A stretch of DNA of 64,000 bases from Micromonospora rifamycinica (GCF_900090265.1 NZ_LT607752.1:6206001-6270000); one strand, 5' to 3'. Numbered from the stretch's first letter, positions 16,965 through 25,682 are shown. Program-made: numbers and translations. Notes: a model not told the origin generated them from the letters alone.

Positions 16965-17049
16965 GCTGGGCCTCCCGAGCGGCGTGGGGTGTGATGGACG
17001 GGAGGCGCCCGTCACCCGGGCGCCAGGGACGCCGCCGAGCGCGTCCGGC

Positions 17050-17445
17050 TCAGGCGGCGGCGTGCGTACGCAGCAGCTCGGCGACCGTGGTGCCGGTGGT
17101 CACCGGGTCGAGCGGGTGCATCAGCACGCCGTCGACCTGCGCGTACGAGGCGAGCCATCGGTCGGCGGCGCGGGCGATGACCACGCAGGTGGGCGGGGCG
17201 TCCGCCCGGTCGTCCTTGATCTGGCGGGCGATGCCGATGCCGCCGCCGGGGCTGGCCTCACCGTCGAGCAGCATCAGGTCGATCTCGTAGTCGTCGACCA
17301 GCCGGATGCAGCCGAAGTAGTCGGACGCCTCGACGAACTCGATCTGGATGCCCGGCGCGGGACGGGTGCCCACGGCCAGCCGCATCCGGTCCCGGACCTG
17401 CTGGTCGTCGCTGTAGAGCAGGACGGTGCAGAGACGATCGCTCAT
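17050..17445 (-). CDS. Stand-alone response-regulator-like receiver protein
   Basis: This 131-residue single-domain protein has the receiver fold: VLLYSDDQQVRDRMRLAVGT at the N-terminus, and IDLMLLDGEASPGGGIGIAR around the expected phospho-acceptor Asp (the LLDGEA Asp). It resembles the mycobacterial Rv3143-type orphan regulators. The usual Lys near the C-terminus is not evident (GVLMHPLDPV), so phosphorylation is uncertain. No output domain or partner kinase is present. It lies upstream of trpD on the same strand. Confidence 0.75.
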   Translation of the reverse strand: MSDRLCTVLLYSDDQQVRDRMRLAVGTRPAPGIQIEFVEASDYFGCIRLVDDYEIDLMLLDGEASPGGGIGIARQIKDDRADAPPTCVVIARAADRWLASYAQVDGVLMHPLDPVTTGTTVAELLRTHAAA

Positions 17446-17620
17446 GCCGACACTCCGCTTCGCTCCGTGCCGTGATGAGGCACCGTCGCACTGAGCATGA
17501 CTCGCTCGCTGCGCTCACTCATGGGCTGTACTCCTCGTTGCTGCCGCTGATCCTACCGGGCGGTGTGGCGTACTCGACATCCCACCTGCCGGCTCCCGGC
17601 GGACCGGGTGTCGCGGCAGC

Positions 17621-18697
17621 TCAATGCGGGTTTCCGGGGCTCGTTCCGGCTCCGGCGGCGGCTCCGGCCCCCGCGGCTGAGGCACCGGCCCCGGCCCCGG
17701 CCCCGGCTCCAGCCCCGGCCCCGGCCCCGGCCCCGGCGGTGGCGGTGGCGGCCTCGGCGGCGCGGTCGCGGGCCTCCTGCCGGTCCAGCTCGCGGTCCAC
17801 CCGGCGGGCCTCCCGCTCGGACTGTTTGACCCACTGCACCACCAGCACCGCGAGCATCGTCACGCTGACGAACTCGCCGCCGGCCCAGAGGATGCCCCCG
17901 GCGACCACCTGGTCGTTCCACGGGTCGGACCAGGCCAGGTTGAGCGACGGGTACCAGTCGCCGCCGAACAGGGTGGTGCTCTGCATGATGGTGAGCCCGA
18001 GCACGGTGTGGAACGGCACCGAGAGCAGCATCAGCAGCGCCCGCGCCGGGTACGGCCAGCGGCCGGGCAGCGGGTCGAGGCCGAGCAGCGGCCAGAAGAA
18101 CACGCAGCCGGTCATGATGAAGTGCGCGTGCACCAGCTCGTGCGCCCAGGCGTGTTCGAGGGTGTAGCGGTAGAGGTCGGTGAAGTAGAGCGCGAACGGG
18201 TTGACCACGAAGATGGTGAACGCCACCAGCGGGAAGCTGTAGACCCGGGCGATTCTGCTGTGCACGACGGCCAGCAGCCGCTTGCGCGGGCCGATCGGCA
18301 GGGTGCGCAGCGCGAGGGTGACCGGTGCGCCCAGGGCGAGGAAGATCGGCGAGATCATCGACAGCACCATGTGCTGCACCATGTGCACCGAGAGCAGGGC
18401 GGTGTCGTAGGCGTGCAGGCCGCTGACCGTGACCGCGGCGATGCCGCCCAGGCCCGGTCCGAGGAAGCACACGGTACGGAGCACCGGCCAGTGGTCCCCG
18501 CGCAGCCGTAGCCGGTGCACCCCGTAGAGGTAGAGGCCGGCGGCGAGGACCAGGCCCAGGGCGAGCCAGCTGTCCAGCCGGGTCTCGGTGAAGACGCGGG
18601 TGATGTCGAACGGCGGCGGTACCTCGACGCCGGCCGCCGCCACTACGGTGGACGGGGCCGTCGAGGTGGCGGCGAAGATCGAATCGACGTGCAGCAC
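17621..18697 (-). CDS. ctaG: Cytochrome c oxidase assembly protein, CtaG/caa3 type
   Basis: This 358-residue membrane protein of the caa3_CtaG family helps deliver copper or assemble the aa3 oxidase. About seven helices are visible, with conserved HMVQHMVLSM, a His-rich HAWAHELVHAHFIMTG and GGDWYPSL. The GTG start at 18697 has a TAGCCT -10 box 7 bases upstream and no ribosome site. The last 45 residues or so are an Ala-Gly repeat encoded by CCGGCC-type hexamers (about 17640-17745), a length-variable tail. It is divergent from ctaE. Confidence 0.88.
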   Translation of the reverse strand: MLHVDSIFAATSTAPSTVVAAAGVEVPPPFDITRVFTETRLDSWLALGLVLAAGLYLYGVHRLRLRGDHWPVLRTVCFLGPGLGGIAAVTVSGLHAYDTALLSVHMVQHMVLSMISPIFLALGAPVTLALRTLPIGPRKRLLAVVHSRIARVYSFPLVAFTIFVVNPFALYFTDLYRYTLEHAWAHELVHAHFIMTGCVFFWPLLGLDPLPGRWPYPARALLMLLSVPFHTVLGLTIMQSTTLFGGDWYPSLNLAWSDPWNDQVVAGGILWAGGEFVSVTMLAVLVVQWVKQSEREARRVDRELDRQEARDRAAEAATATAGAGAGAGAGAGAGAGAGASAAGAGAAAGAGTSPGNPH

Positions 18698-18704
18698 GCT
18701 TTTC

Positions 18705-18710
18705 AGGCTA
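18705..18710 (-). promoter_or_regulatory. -10 box of a probable leaderless promoter (ctaG)
   Basis: TAGCCT on the reverse strand lies exactly 7 bases before GTG 18697. Confidence 0.5.
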
Positions 18711-18805
18711 GGCCAGGCGAACCGGACCGCCACGATCGGGCCATCCCTGACCCGGGTTTGGCCCCCCGCTGATCGCCCGCCCCGGTCAAGGGCAATAATG
18801 ACCGC

Positions 18806-19405
18806 GTGACTGCGGCCCCAGCCATTGACAAGAGCCGGATCCACTCTCTGACGCGGCCCAACATGGTCAGCGTCGGGACGATCGTGTGGCTCTCCAGCGA
18901 ACTCATGTTCTTCGCGGCGCTGTTCGCGATGTACTTCTCGATCCGCGCGGCGGCGCCGGAGCAGTGGGAGAAGCACACCGAGGTCCTCAACATCCCCTAC
19001 GCGACCACCTTCACGGTGATCCTGGTGTTGTCCTCGGTGACCTGCCAGCTCGGTGTCTTCGCGGCCGAGAAGGGTGACGTGCACGCCCTGCGGCGCTGGT
19101 TCACGCTCACCTTCGTGATGGGCCTGATCTTCGTGCTCGGCCAGGCGAACGAGTACCTGACCCTGGTCCACGAGGGCGTGAAGATCAACGAAGACGGTTA
19201 CGGGTCGATGTTCTACCTCACCACCGGCTTCCACGGCCTGCACGTGACCGGCGGTCTCATCGCCTTCATCATCTTCATGATCCGCACCACCATGGGCCGG
19301 TTCACCCCCGCCCAGGCCACGTCGGCGATCGTCGTGTCCTATTACTGGCACTTCGTCGACGTCGTGTGGATCGGGCTCTACGCCATGATCTACTGGCTTC
19401 AGTGA
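18806..19405 (+). CDS. ctaE: Cytochrome c oxidase subunit III
   Basis: This 199-residue five-helix subunit III of the aa3 oxidase begins at GTG 18806. Typical segments are TIVWLSSELMFFAALFAMYF, GQANEYLTL, TTGFHGLHVTGG and YYWHFVDVVWIGLY. No ribosome site is seen, and AATAAT lies 6 bases before the GTG, so the transcript may be leaderless. It heads the ctaE-qcrC-qcrA-qcrB unit, which makes the bcc-aa3 supercomplex with the ctaC/ctaF products. The order is the same as in Rv2193-Rv2196. Confidence 0.96.
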   Translation: MTAAPAIDKSRIHSLTRPNMVSVGTIVWLSSELMFFAALFAMYFSIRAAAPEQWEKHTEVLNIPYATTFTVILVLSSVTCQLGVFAAEKGDVHALRRWFTLTFVMGLIFVLGQANEYLTLVHEGVKINEDGYGSMFYLTTGFHGLHVTGGLIAFIIFMIRTTMGRFTPAQATSAIVVSYYWHFVDVVWIGLYAMIYWLQ

Positions 19406-19477
19406 TCTTGGCGCGTCACGTTCCGCGCCGCTGCTCCGTCCCCTGAGACAAGGTCCAACCGGTTAAGGACACAGGTC

Positions 19478-20311
19478 ATGACTTCTGACAACGACCGCCG
19501 ACGCGGTCTGCTCGCGCGCCTGCGCGGGCGGCCCGCGGCGCGCAGCAGGGGCCGCCGTCGGCTGGGCGCGGCGTTCCGGCTGATCGCCGCGCTGACGCTT
19601 GCCGGCGGTGCCTACACGGTCTTCGCCCCGGGCGCGCAGGCGCAGGAAAACCCGCCGCTGACCGGCGCCGCGGCCGAGGGCCGGGCGCTGTTCGACGTGA
19701 GCTGCGTGACCTGTCACGGCCCCAACGCCCAGGGCGTCGAGGGTCGTGGCCCGAGCCTGATCGGTGTCGGCTCCGCCTCGGTGGAGTTCCAGGTCGGCAG
19801 CGGCCGGATGCCGATGGCCCGGCAGGAGGCGCAGGCCATGCGCAAGCCGCCGGTCTTCACCGACGAGCAGGTGCGCCAGCTCGGCCAGTACATCCAGGAG
19901 CTCGGCGGCGGCCCCCAGGTCCCGCAGGGCAACCTCCGCGAGGGCGCCAACCTGGCCACCGGTGGCGAGCTGTTCCGGATCAACTGCTCGCAGTGCCACG
20001 CCTTCGGCGGTGGCGGCGGCGCGCTCTCCTCCGGCAAGTACGCCCCGAGCCTGGCCCCGGCCAGCGACGCGCAGATCTACGCCGCGATGCTCAGCGGCCC
20101 GCAGAACATGCCGGTGTTCGGCGACAACCAGATCACCCCGGAGCAGAAGGCGGACATCATCGCCTACATCCAGGAGTCCCTGAAGGCCGACCAGGACCAG
20201 GGCGGCTTCAACCTCGGTCGGTACGGGCCGTCCACCGAGGGGCTGGCCATCTTCCTGGTGGGCATCGTCGCGCTGGTCTTCACGAGCCTGTGGATTGCGG
20301 GCAAGTCGTGA
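19478..20311 (+). CDS. qcrC: Cytochrome bc1 diheme cytochrome c subunit
   Basis: QcrC replaces separate cytochrome c1 and soluble cytochrome c in actinobacteria, passing electrons from the Rieske protein to CuA. The 277-residue protein has an Arg-rich N-terminus and signal anchor (about 30-55), two heme c sites CVTCH (76-80) and CSQCH (170-174), and a C-terminal membrane helix (about 253-273). Met ligands are likely in GRMPMA and NMPVF. It is the second gene of the ctaE operon. Confidence 0.96.
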   Translation: MTSDNDRRRGLLARLRGRPAARSRGRRRLGAAFRLIAALTLAGGAYTVFAPGAQAQENPPLTGAAAEGRALFDVSCVTCHGPNAQGVEGRGPSLIGVGSASVEFQVGSGRMPMARQEAQAMRKPPVFTDEQVRQLGQYIQELGGGPQVPQGNLREGANLATGGELFRINCSQCHAFGGGGGALSSGKYAPSLAPASDAQIYAAMLSGPQNMPVFGDNQITPEQKADIIAYIQESLKADQDQGGFNLGRYGPSTEGLAIFLVGIVALVFTSLWIAGKS

Positions 20312-20378
20312 CCGGGCGGATCGTCGACAGCATTGCCGTGGTGCCGGCCGCCGGCACCGCCCGTAGCGAGGTGACGGC

Positions 20379-21464
20379 ATGAGCACCCAGACCGAGCAGC
20401 ACGCCCCGCAGGACCGGGAACCGCTCGACGTCCACGACCCCCGGCTCTCCCGGTTCGACATCGTCACCGAGGGGGCGCGCCGGGACGACATCGAGATCGT
20501 CCACTACGAGGAGCAGGTCGTCCCGGGCAGCAAGGCCGAGCGCCGGCTGACCCGTACGGTCGCGGCGATGTTCCTGCTGACCGGGCTGGCCGCGACCGCG
20601 TTCCTGGTCGTCTACATCTGGTGGCCCTGGGAGTACGAGCCGGGCCGGGGCGGCGACAAGTGGTACACCCCGCTGCTCGGCGTCACCCTGGGCATCGCCC
20701 TGCTCGGCATCGGCTTCGGCATCCTCACCTGGGGCAAGAAGCTGCTGCCCAAGGAGGTGTCGATCCAGGACCGGCACGACGGTCCCGGTTCGCCGGACGA
20801 GCGGAAGATCACCGGCGAGACCATGCTCTACCTGGCCGACGAGATGGGGGTACGGCGGCGTCCGCTGCTCGGTGTCTCGCTGGTCGCCGGTCTGCTGCCG
20901 GTCGGTGCGGTCGCCGCGGCCCCGCTGGTCGGCGGCCTGATCTCCAACCCGCACAAGAACAACCAGATGTTCACCACCGGGTTCGCGCCGGCCGACGGCA
21001 AGAAGATCCGGCTGGTCCGCGAGGACGGCCGGCCGATCCGTCCCGCCGATGTCAGCGCCGGTGGCCAGCTCACCGTCTTCCCCGGCATCGACCACGGCGT
21101 GAGCAACAAGCACGCCGATTCGCCGACCCTGCTGATCCACCTGCGGGAGAGCGACGCGGAGAAGTCCCGGCAGGCCAACTCGCGGGTCGGCCACGGTGAC
21201 TTCATGTGGGGCAACTACGCGGCGTACTCCAAGATCTGCACGCACGCCGGCTGCCCGGCGAGCCTCTACGAGCAGCAGACCAACCGGCTGCTCTGCCCGT
21301 GTCACCAGAGCCAGTTCCTGATCACCGACAACGCCCGTCCGGTCTTCGGCCCGGCGAGTCGGCGGCTTCCCCAGCTGCCGATCGAGGTGGACGAGGAAGG
21401 TTTCTTCGTGGCGAAGTCCGACTACACTGAAACCGTCGGCCCCGACTTCTGGGAGCGGCCATGA
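20379..21464 (+). CDS. qcrA: Cytochrome bc1 Rieske iron-sulfur subunit
   Basis: This 361-residue Rieske protein carries a [2Fe-2S] cluster bound by CTHAGC and CPCHQSQF. The N-terminal half has three membrane helices (near residues 62, 98 and 165), as is usual for actinobacterial QcrA. A 67-base gap separates it from qcrC, and its stop overlaps the qcrB start as ATGA. It moves electrons from menaquinol to the QcrC hemes. Confidence 0.95.
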   Translation: MSTQTEQHAPQDREPLDVHDPRLSRFDIVTEGARRDDIEIVHYEEQVVPGSKAERRLTRTVAAMFLLTGLAATAFLVVYIWWPWEYEPGRGGDKWYTPLLGVTLGIALLGIGFGILTWGKKLLPKEVSIQDRHDGPGSPDERKITGETMLYLADEMGVRRRPLLGVSLVAGLLPVGAVAAAPLVGGLISNPHKNNQMFTTGFAPADGKKIRLVREDGRPIRPADVSAGGQLTVFPGIDHGVSNKHADSPTLLIHLRESDAEKSRQANSRVGHGDFMWGNYAAYSKICTHAGCPASLYEQQTNRLLCPCHQSQFLITDNARPVFGPASRRLPQLPIEVDEEGFFVAKSDYTETVGPDFWERP

Positions 21465-23086
21465 AGCGCCGAAAGTTTGACGTGGCAGCGGTGCCGGGCA
21501 AGGCCGCAGTGGGGGCGGACGACCGCTTCCAGGTAGCCACGCCGCTGCGCAAGCTGCTCAACAAGGTCTTCCCGGACCACTGGTCGTTCCTGCTCGGCGA
21601 GATCGCGCTCTTCTCGTTCGTCGTGCTGCTGCTGACCGGCGTGTTCCTGACCTTCTTCTACGAGCCGGCGATGACCGAGGTGGTCTACAACGGCAGCTAC
21701 GCCCCGCTGCGGGGCACGCCGATGTCCGCCGCGTACGCCTCCAGCCTGGACATCTCGTTCGATGTCCGGGGCGGTCTGATCATGCGGCAGATGCACCACT
21801 GGTCCGCGCTGCTGTTCATGGCCGCGATCGTGGTGCACATGCTGCGGATCTTCTTCACCGGCGCGTTCCGCAAGCCGCGGGAGACCAACTGGATCATCGG
21901 TTCGCTGCTCTTCTGGGTCGGCTTCCTGGCCGGCTTCACCGGCTACTCGCTGCCGGACGACGGCCTGTCCGGCACCGGCCTGCGGATCGCCTCGGGCATC
22001 ATGCTGTCGATCCCGGTGATCGGCTCCTGGGTCACCTCGTCCATCTTCGGGGGTGAGTTCCCGGGCGAGATCATCATCAGCCGGTTCTTCATCGCCCACG
22101 TGCTGCTGATCCCGGGTCTGCTGGTGGCGCTGATCAGCGCCCACCTGGGCCTGGTGTTCAAGCAGAAGCACACCCAGTGGCCCGGCCCCGGCCGGACCAA
22201 CGACAACGTGGTCGGCGAGCGGATGTTCCCGCGTTACGCGCTCAAGCAGGGCGGCTTCTTCATGGTCGTCTTCGGCGTGATCGCGCTGATGGGCGGCCTG
22301 TTCCAGATCAACCCGATCTGGTATTTCGGCCCGTACGAGGCGTGGGTGGTCTCGGCCGCCAGCCAGCCCGACTGGTACGTGATGTTCCTCGACGGCTCGA
22401 CCCGGCTGATGCCCGCCTGGGAGATCAACATCCCGATCGGCGACGGGTACGTCATCCCGCCGCTGTTCTGGCCGACGGTCGTGCTGCCGGGCATCCTGGT
22501 CGGCCTCTCCACGCTCTACCCGTTCGTGGAGGCGCGCCAGCTCAAGGACTACCGGCACCACAACCTGCTGCAGCGGCCCCGGGACGTGCCGGCCCGCACC
22601 GCGGTGGGCGCGATGGCGGTCGCCTTCTACATCGTGCTGACGCTCTCCGGAGCCAACGACGTGATCGCCGACAAGTTCCACATCAGCCTGAACGCGATGA
22701 CCTGGGCGGGCCGGATCGGCCTGCTGGTGGTCCCGCCGCTGGCGTACTACGTCACGTACCGGATCTGCCTCGGTCTCCAGCAGCACGACCGGGAGGTGCT
22801 GGCCCACGGCGTGGAGACCGGCATCATCCGCCGCCTGCCCGACGGCCGGTTCGAGGAGGTCCACCAGCCGCTCAGTGCAGCCGACGGCCACGGCCACGCC
22901 GAGCTGGACTACGTCGGTTGGGTGGTGCCGAAGAAGATGAACCGGCTCGGGGCGCTCGGCCCGGCGATCCGGGGCTTCTTCTACCCGATCGAGAAGCCCG
23001 TCGAGGCACCGGTTTCGCCGGGGCACCCGCCGGTGGAACCCCGCCCGGAGCGGGAGCAGATCGGCAGCGGCGACGCCCGCCGCTGA
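21461..23086 (+). CDS. qcrB: Cytochrome bc1 cytochrome b subunit
   Basis: This 541-residue cytochrome b oxidises menaquinol in the membrane and is the target of Q203-type inhibitors in mycobacteria. Heme-ligand histidines appear in MRQMHHWSALLFMAAIVVHM and in FIAHVLLIPG. The quinol-site PEW-like region reads NPIWYFGPYEAW and SAASQPDWYVMF. A hydrophilic C-terminal extension of about 100 residues follows the last helix, as in mycobacteria. A long palindrome at 23107-23140 ends the operon. Confidence 0.96.
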   Translation: MKRRKFDVAAVPGKAAVGADDRFQVATPLRKLLNKVFPDHWSFLLGEIALFSFVVLLLTGVFLTFFYEPAMTEVVYNGSYAPLRGTPMSAAYASSLDISFDVRGGLIMRQMHHWSALLFMAAIVVHMLRIFFTGAFRKPRETNWIIGSLLFWVGFLAGFTGYSLPDDGLSGTGLRIASGIMLSIPVIGSWVTSSIFGGEFPGEIIISRFFIAHVLLIPGLLVALISAHLGLVFKQKHTQWPGPGRTNDNVVGERMFPRYALKQGGFFMVVFGVIALMGGLFQINPIWYFGPYEAWVVSAASQPDWYVMFLDGSTRLMPAWEINIPIGDGYVIPPLFWPTVVLPGILVGLSTLYPFVEARQLKDYRHHNLLQRPRDVPARTAVGAMAVAFYIVLTLSGANDVIADKFHISLNAMTWAGRIGLLVVPPLAYYVTYRICLGLQQHDREVLAHGVETGIIRRLPDGRFEEVHQPLSAADGHGHAELDYVGWVVPKKMNRLGALGPAIRGFFYPIEKPVEAPVSPGHPPVEPRPEREQIGSGDARR

Positions 23087-23106
23087 CCTTTCCGATCCTG
23101 TCGACC

Positions 23107-23140
23107 GAGACGCCCGCCGGAGTACTCCGGCGGGCGTCTC
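23107..23140 (+). terminator. Stem-loop terminator after qcrB
   Basis: A perfect 34-base palindrome centred on GTAC, with arms of GAGACGCCCGCCGGAGT, lies 20 bases after the qcrB stop. Confidence 0.75.
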
Positions 23141-23262
23141 GTCCGTTTCCGGGGCGCCAAGCCCCGTTTCCGGACGAGCTGACGTCCGTGTCCGGGCCAT
23201 CCGGGTGAGCTGACGTCCGTTTCCGGTGGCGGCCGGGCCAGCCGGCGAGGCGACCGGCCCGG

Positions 23263-23346
23263 CACCCGTTGGTGGCCCGGTTGGTCCCCGACCGGGCAGG
23301 CACCCGTTGCAGGTCCGGCGGCGACGCGACCGCCCACCAACGGGTG
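23263..23346 (+). promoter_or_regulatory. Inverted repeat in the leader of the DUF4142 gene
   Basis: CACCCGTTGGTGG (23263-23275) and CCACCAACGGGTG (23334-23346) form perfect 13-base arms separated by 58 bases, ending 65 bases before the start codon. The 325-base gap also holds two copies of GAGCTGACGTCCGT (near 23176 and 23208). The structure could shape a leader RNA or be an operator. No gene is seen in the gap. Confidence 0.4.
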
Positions 23347-23411
23347 GAAAGCCCAGGAATAACCCCCGCCAGCCGGGTATCCGTGCGGTCCAACGGAAAC
23401 GGGGAGGCAAC

Positions 23412-24089
23412 ATGTTGGGTATCAAACGCCTGGGACTACTGGCCACGCTGGCGGTGGTCGGTCTGGCGCCCGCAGCCGCCGCAGAGGCCGCTGCGCAGCC
23501 GTCGGCGCAGGACACCCAGTACCTGCAGGCGGTGCACCAGGTGAACCTGGCGGAGATCGTCACCGGCAACCTGGCCCAGAAGAAGGGCCAGAACGAGCAG
23601 GTCAAGCAGCTGGGGCAGCAGTTCGTCACGGACCACACCCAGCTCGACCAGACGGTGCAGAGCACCGCGCAGCAGCTCAACGTGTCGCTGCCGAGCGCGC
23701 CGACGGCCGACCAGCAGAAGGTCATCGACAAGCTCAACGGGCTCAACGGCGCGGCGTTCGACAAGGCCTGGGTGACCGCTGAGCTGGCCGGTCACGTGCA
23801 GGCCATCCAGGCCACCCAGACCGAGATCTCGCAGGGCTCGGAGCAGTCGGTGGTCCAGTTGGCGCAGGACGCCCTGCCGGTGTTGCAGGCGCACTACGAC
23901 GCGCTGGTGGCCCTGGCCCAGGAGTTGGGCATCCCGGTCCCGCAGACCAGTGCCAGTGGCACCGCGAGCCCGAACGGCAGCGGCACGCCGGCACCCGGTG
24001 GCACCACCGAGTCGCCGGCTCCGGGCGGCACCACGGAGTCGCCGGAACCGGGTGGCAGCACCGAGACGCCCGCTCCGGACAACAGCTGA
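23412..24089 (+). CDS. Secreted DUF4142 protein
   Basis: This 225-residue exported protein has a signal peptide (MLGIKRLGLLATLAVVGLAP, probable cleavage after the Ala-rich AEAAA), then an all-helical ferritin-like DUF4142 domain (about residues 35-180) with QDTQYLQAVHQVNLAEIVTG and HYDALVALAQELG. The C-terminal 45 residues are a Pro/Gly/Ser/Thr repeat (APGGTTESP units), likely a cell-wall spacer. GGGGAGGC precedes the ATG at 23412. Function is unknown; related proteins are linked to stress or envelope processes. Confidence 0.85.
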   Translation: MLGIKRLGLLATLAVVGLAPAAAAEAAAQPSAQDTQYLQAVHQVNLAEIVTGNLAQKKGQNEQVKQLGQQFVTDHTQLDQTVQSTAQQLNVSLPSAPTADQQKVIDKLNGLNGAAFDKAWVTAELAGHVQAIQATQTEISQGSEQSVVQLAQDALPVLQAHYDALVALAQELGIPVPQTSASGTASPNGSGTPAPGGTTESPAPGGTTESPEPGGSTETPAPDNS

Positions 24090-24104
24090 CACCTCGTACC
24101 ACCT

Positions 24105-24138
24105 GATGGTGGCCGGTCCCCAGGGGCCGGCCACCATC
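24105..24138 (+). terminator. Stem-loop terminator after the DUF4142 gene
   Basis: Twelve-base arms GATGGTGGCCGG (24105-24116) and CCGGCCACCATC (24127-24138) enclose a 10-base loop, 15 bases past the stop. Confidence 0.65.
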
Positions 24139-24246
24139 GTGCGCGCGGACACCAGCAGCCGGTGCCACCGTCGCGCACGCCGCTACCGGCGGCCGGATGC
24201 CGGCGGCCAGGGGTGGCGGCGGCCGGATGGTGTCGGCGGGGCCGGG

Positions 24247-24534
24247 TCAGTCGGCGCTGGCCAGGCCGATCGCGAAGGCCTCCTCCAGGTCGTGTTGGGA
24301 GTAGGCGCGGAAGGCGATGTGCGATTCGGTGCCGAGCACCCCGGGCACCTTGGAGATGCTGCCGGCGATGACCTGGGCGATCTGCTCGAACTCCCGGACC
24401 CGGACGATGGCGATCAGGTCGACGTGCCCGGCCACCGAGTAGACCTCGCTGACGCCGGGCAGGTTGGCCAGGTTCTCGGCCACCTCGGGGATCGAGTCGG
24501 TGGCGCAGTCGATCAGGACGATCGCGGTGATCAC
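24247..24534 (-). CDS. Stand-alone Lrp/AsnC ligand-binding (RAM) domain protein
   Basis: This 95-residue protein consists only of the effector/oligomerisation domain of Lrp/AsnC regulators, without the DNA-binding half. It shows VITAIVLIDCATDSIPEVAE, the GVSEVYSVAGHVDLIAIVRV strand pair and a LEEAFAIGLA end. Such stand-alone domains bind amino acids or modulate full-length Lrp proteins. The GTG start at 24534 has GGAGAA 8 bases upstream. It faces the DUF4142 terminator. Confidence 0.85.
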   Translation of the reverse strand: MITAIVLIDCATDSIPEVAENLANLPGVSEVYSVAGHVDLIAIVRVREFEQIAQVIAGSISKVPGVLGTESHIAFRAYSQHDLEEAFAIGLASAD

Positions 24535-24625
24535 TGGATGATTCTCCGTTCGTCGTGCCCGGCGCGACGCCGGCCTGGTGTCGTCGACCATGCTAGTGCC
24601 GTACCCACCCGCCCCTCCCGGTTGT

Positions 24626-24751
24626 CCCCGGCCCTGGCCCGCGCGTCCCCGGCCCTGGCCCGCGCGTCCCCGGCCCTGGCCCGCGCGTCCCCGGCCCTGG
24701 CCCGCGCGTCCCCGGCCCTGGCCCGCGCGTCCCCGGCCCTGGCCCGCGCGT
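24626..24751. repeat. 21-bp minisatellite, six perfect copies
   Basis: Six head-to-tail copies of a 21-base unit (CCCCGGCCCTGGCCCGCGCG plus T) occupy 24626-24751. The unit length is seven codons, which gives long repetitive reading frames on both strands (WPARPRP and GQGRGRA types) that I do not regard as genes. The 510-base gap (24535-25044) between the Lrp-like gene and the membrane protein holds this array, a hairpin and a short duplication, and no gene. Confidence 0.9.
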
Positions 24752-24827
24752 CCCTGGCGAGCGAGCCGGTGCCGGTGGGGGTCTGCGCGAGCGCGCGACT
24801 GCCGTCGGCGTGAACATCGGGCGGAGG

Positions 24828-24869
24828 GCGTATGCCTGGCTGGCATATTTATGCCAGCCAGGCATACGC
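24828..24869. repeat. 42-base hairpin with 20-bp perfect arms
   Basis: Arms 24828-24847 and 24850-24869 are perfect reverse complements with only a TT loop. The left arm reads GCGTATGCCTGGCTGGCATA. It is the most AT-rich spot for several kilobases. Each arm contains a smaller TGCC...GGCA inverted repeat. It could be a cruciform, a protein-binding site or a relic of a small mobile repeat. Confidence 0.85.
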
Positions 24870-24979
24870 GTCGCACCGCATAGTGTCGGTGGTGAAGGCG
24901 CTCGCCTGCCCGCAGCGCCGGTAGCCGGCCGCGCCGCACCGTGTCGGTGTGCTCGCCCGCCCGCAAGCGCCAGCAGCCG

Positions 24980-25051
24980 GACGAGAGCCGCCGGTGGCGC
25001 GGGTCAGAGCGGGTGGCCGGGACGAGAGCCGCCGGTGGCGGGGGTCAGAGC
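24980..25051. repeat. 31-bp direct repeat at the 3' end of the membrane protein gene
   Basis: Two near-identical copies, 24980-25010 and 25021-25051 (starting GACGAGAGCCGCCGGTGGCG), are spaced 41 bases apart. The second copy contains the stop codon of the gene that ends at 25045. Confidence 0.7.
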
Positions 25052-25659
25052 AGCATGGTGCGGGGGTCGGCGGCCATGGCACGCAGCCACCCCGCCGCCT
25101 CCGCCGCCCCCGGGCAGCGGGCGGTGTCCAGCGCGGCGGCCAGGGCGTACATCTCCGGCGGCGGGATGAGCAGGCTCTCCTTGCTGCGCAGCCCCAGCTT
25201 GACCGTGCCGGTGTCGGCGGTGACGGTGAGCACCGGGGTCCGGGTGACCGCGCCGGTGGCGACCAGCGAGCCGTCGCTGGAGACCCCGGTGTGCGCGACG
25301 GCCGCGGCCCGCAACGACACCGACCGGGCGGCCCGCAGGTCGACGCTCTTCGTGGTGAGCCCGACCACGGTGAGCCGGGTGCCCTCCAGCCGGGCGCTCG
25401 TCCGCACGATGCTGGTCACCAGCAGGCCGATGAAGAGCATGACCAGCCCGACCGACAGCAGCGCGACGAGCGCGGGCACGGTCGCGCTGCCCGAGCTGTC
25501 GTTGCCGGTCGCCGCGTTCAGGCCGGTCCCGATGAAGGCGCCGACACAGCCGCAGGTCACCGTCAGGATGACACCCAGCACCAGCAACGAGACGACCCGG
25601 CCGGTCCGGCCCGACCGGTAGCCGACCGACAGGGGGATCCGGGGCACGGAGGGCTGCAT
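25045..25659 (-). CDS. Membrane protein with PH-like C-terminal domain
   Basis: This 204-residue protein has two membrane helices (about residues 22-48 and 62-85) and a soluble C-terminal beta-rich domain (TSARLEGTRLTVVGLTTKSV onward), a layout like bacterial PH/YdbT-type membrane proteins. The role is unknown. I chose ATG 25659 with CAGAAT 7 bases upstream. A TTG at 25686, which overlaps the stop of the upstream nucleotidyltransferase, is the alternative. The 3' end contains one unit of a 31-bp repeat. Confidence 0.7.
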   Translation of the reverse strand: MQPSVPRIPLSVGYRSGRTGRVVSLLVLGVILTVTCGCVGAFIGTGLNAATGNDSSGSATVPALVALLSVGLVMLFIGLLVTSIVRTSARLEGTRLTVVGLTTKSVDLRAARSVSLRAAAVAHTGVSSDGSLVATGAVTRTPVLTVTADTGTVKLGLRSKESLLIPPPEMYALAAALDTARCPGAAEAAGWLRAMAADPRTMLL

Positions 25660-25682
25660 GCCGGTGATTCTGGCACCGACGA

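Noticed and set aside
24578..24883. Forward frame of 101 codons with WPARPRP repeats
   Set aside because: It is simply the 21-bp minisatellite read in a frame free of stops. There is no ribosome site and no non-repetitive domain.
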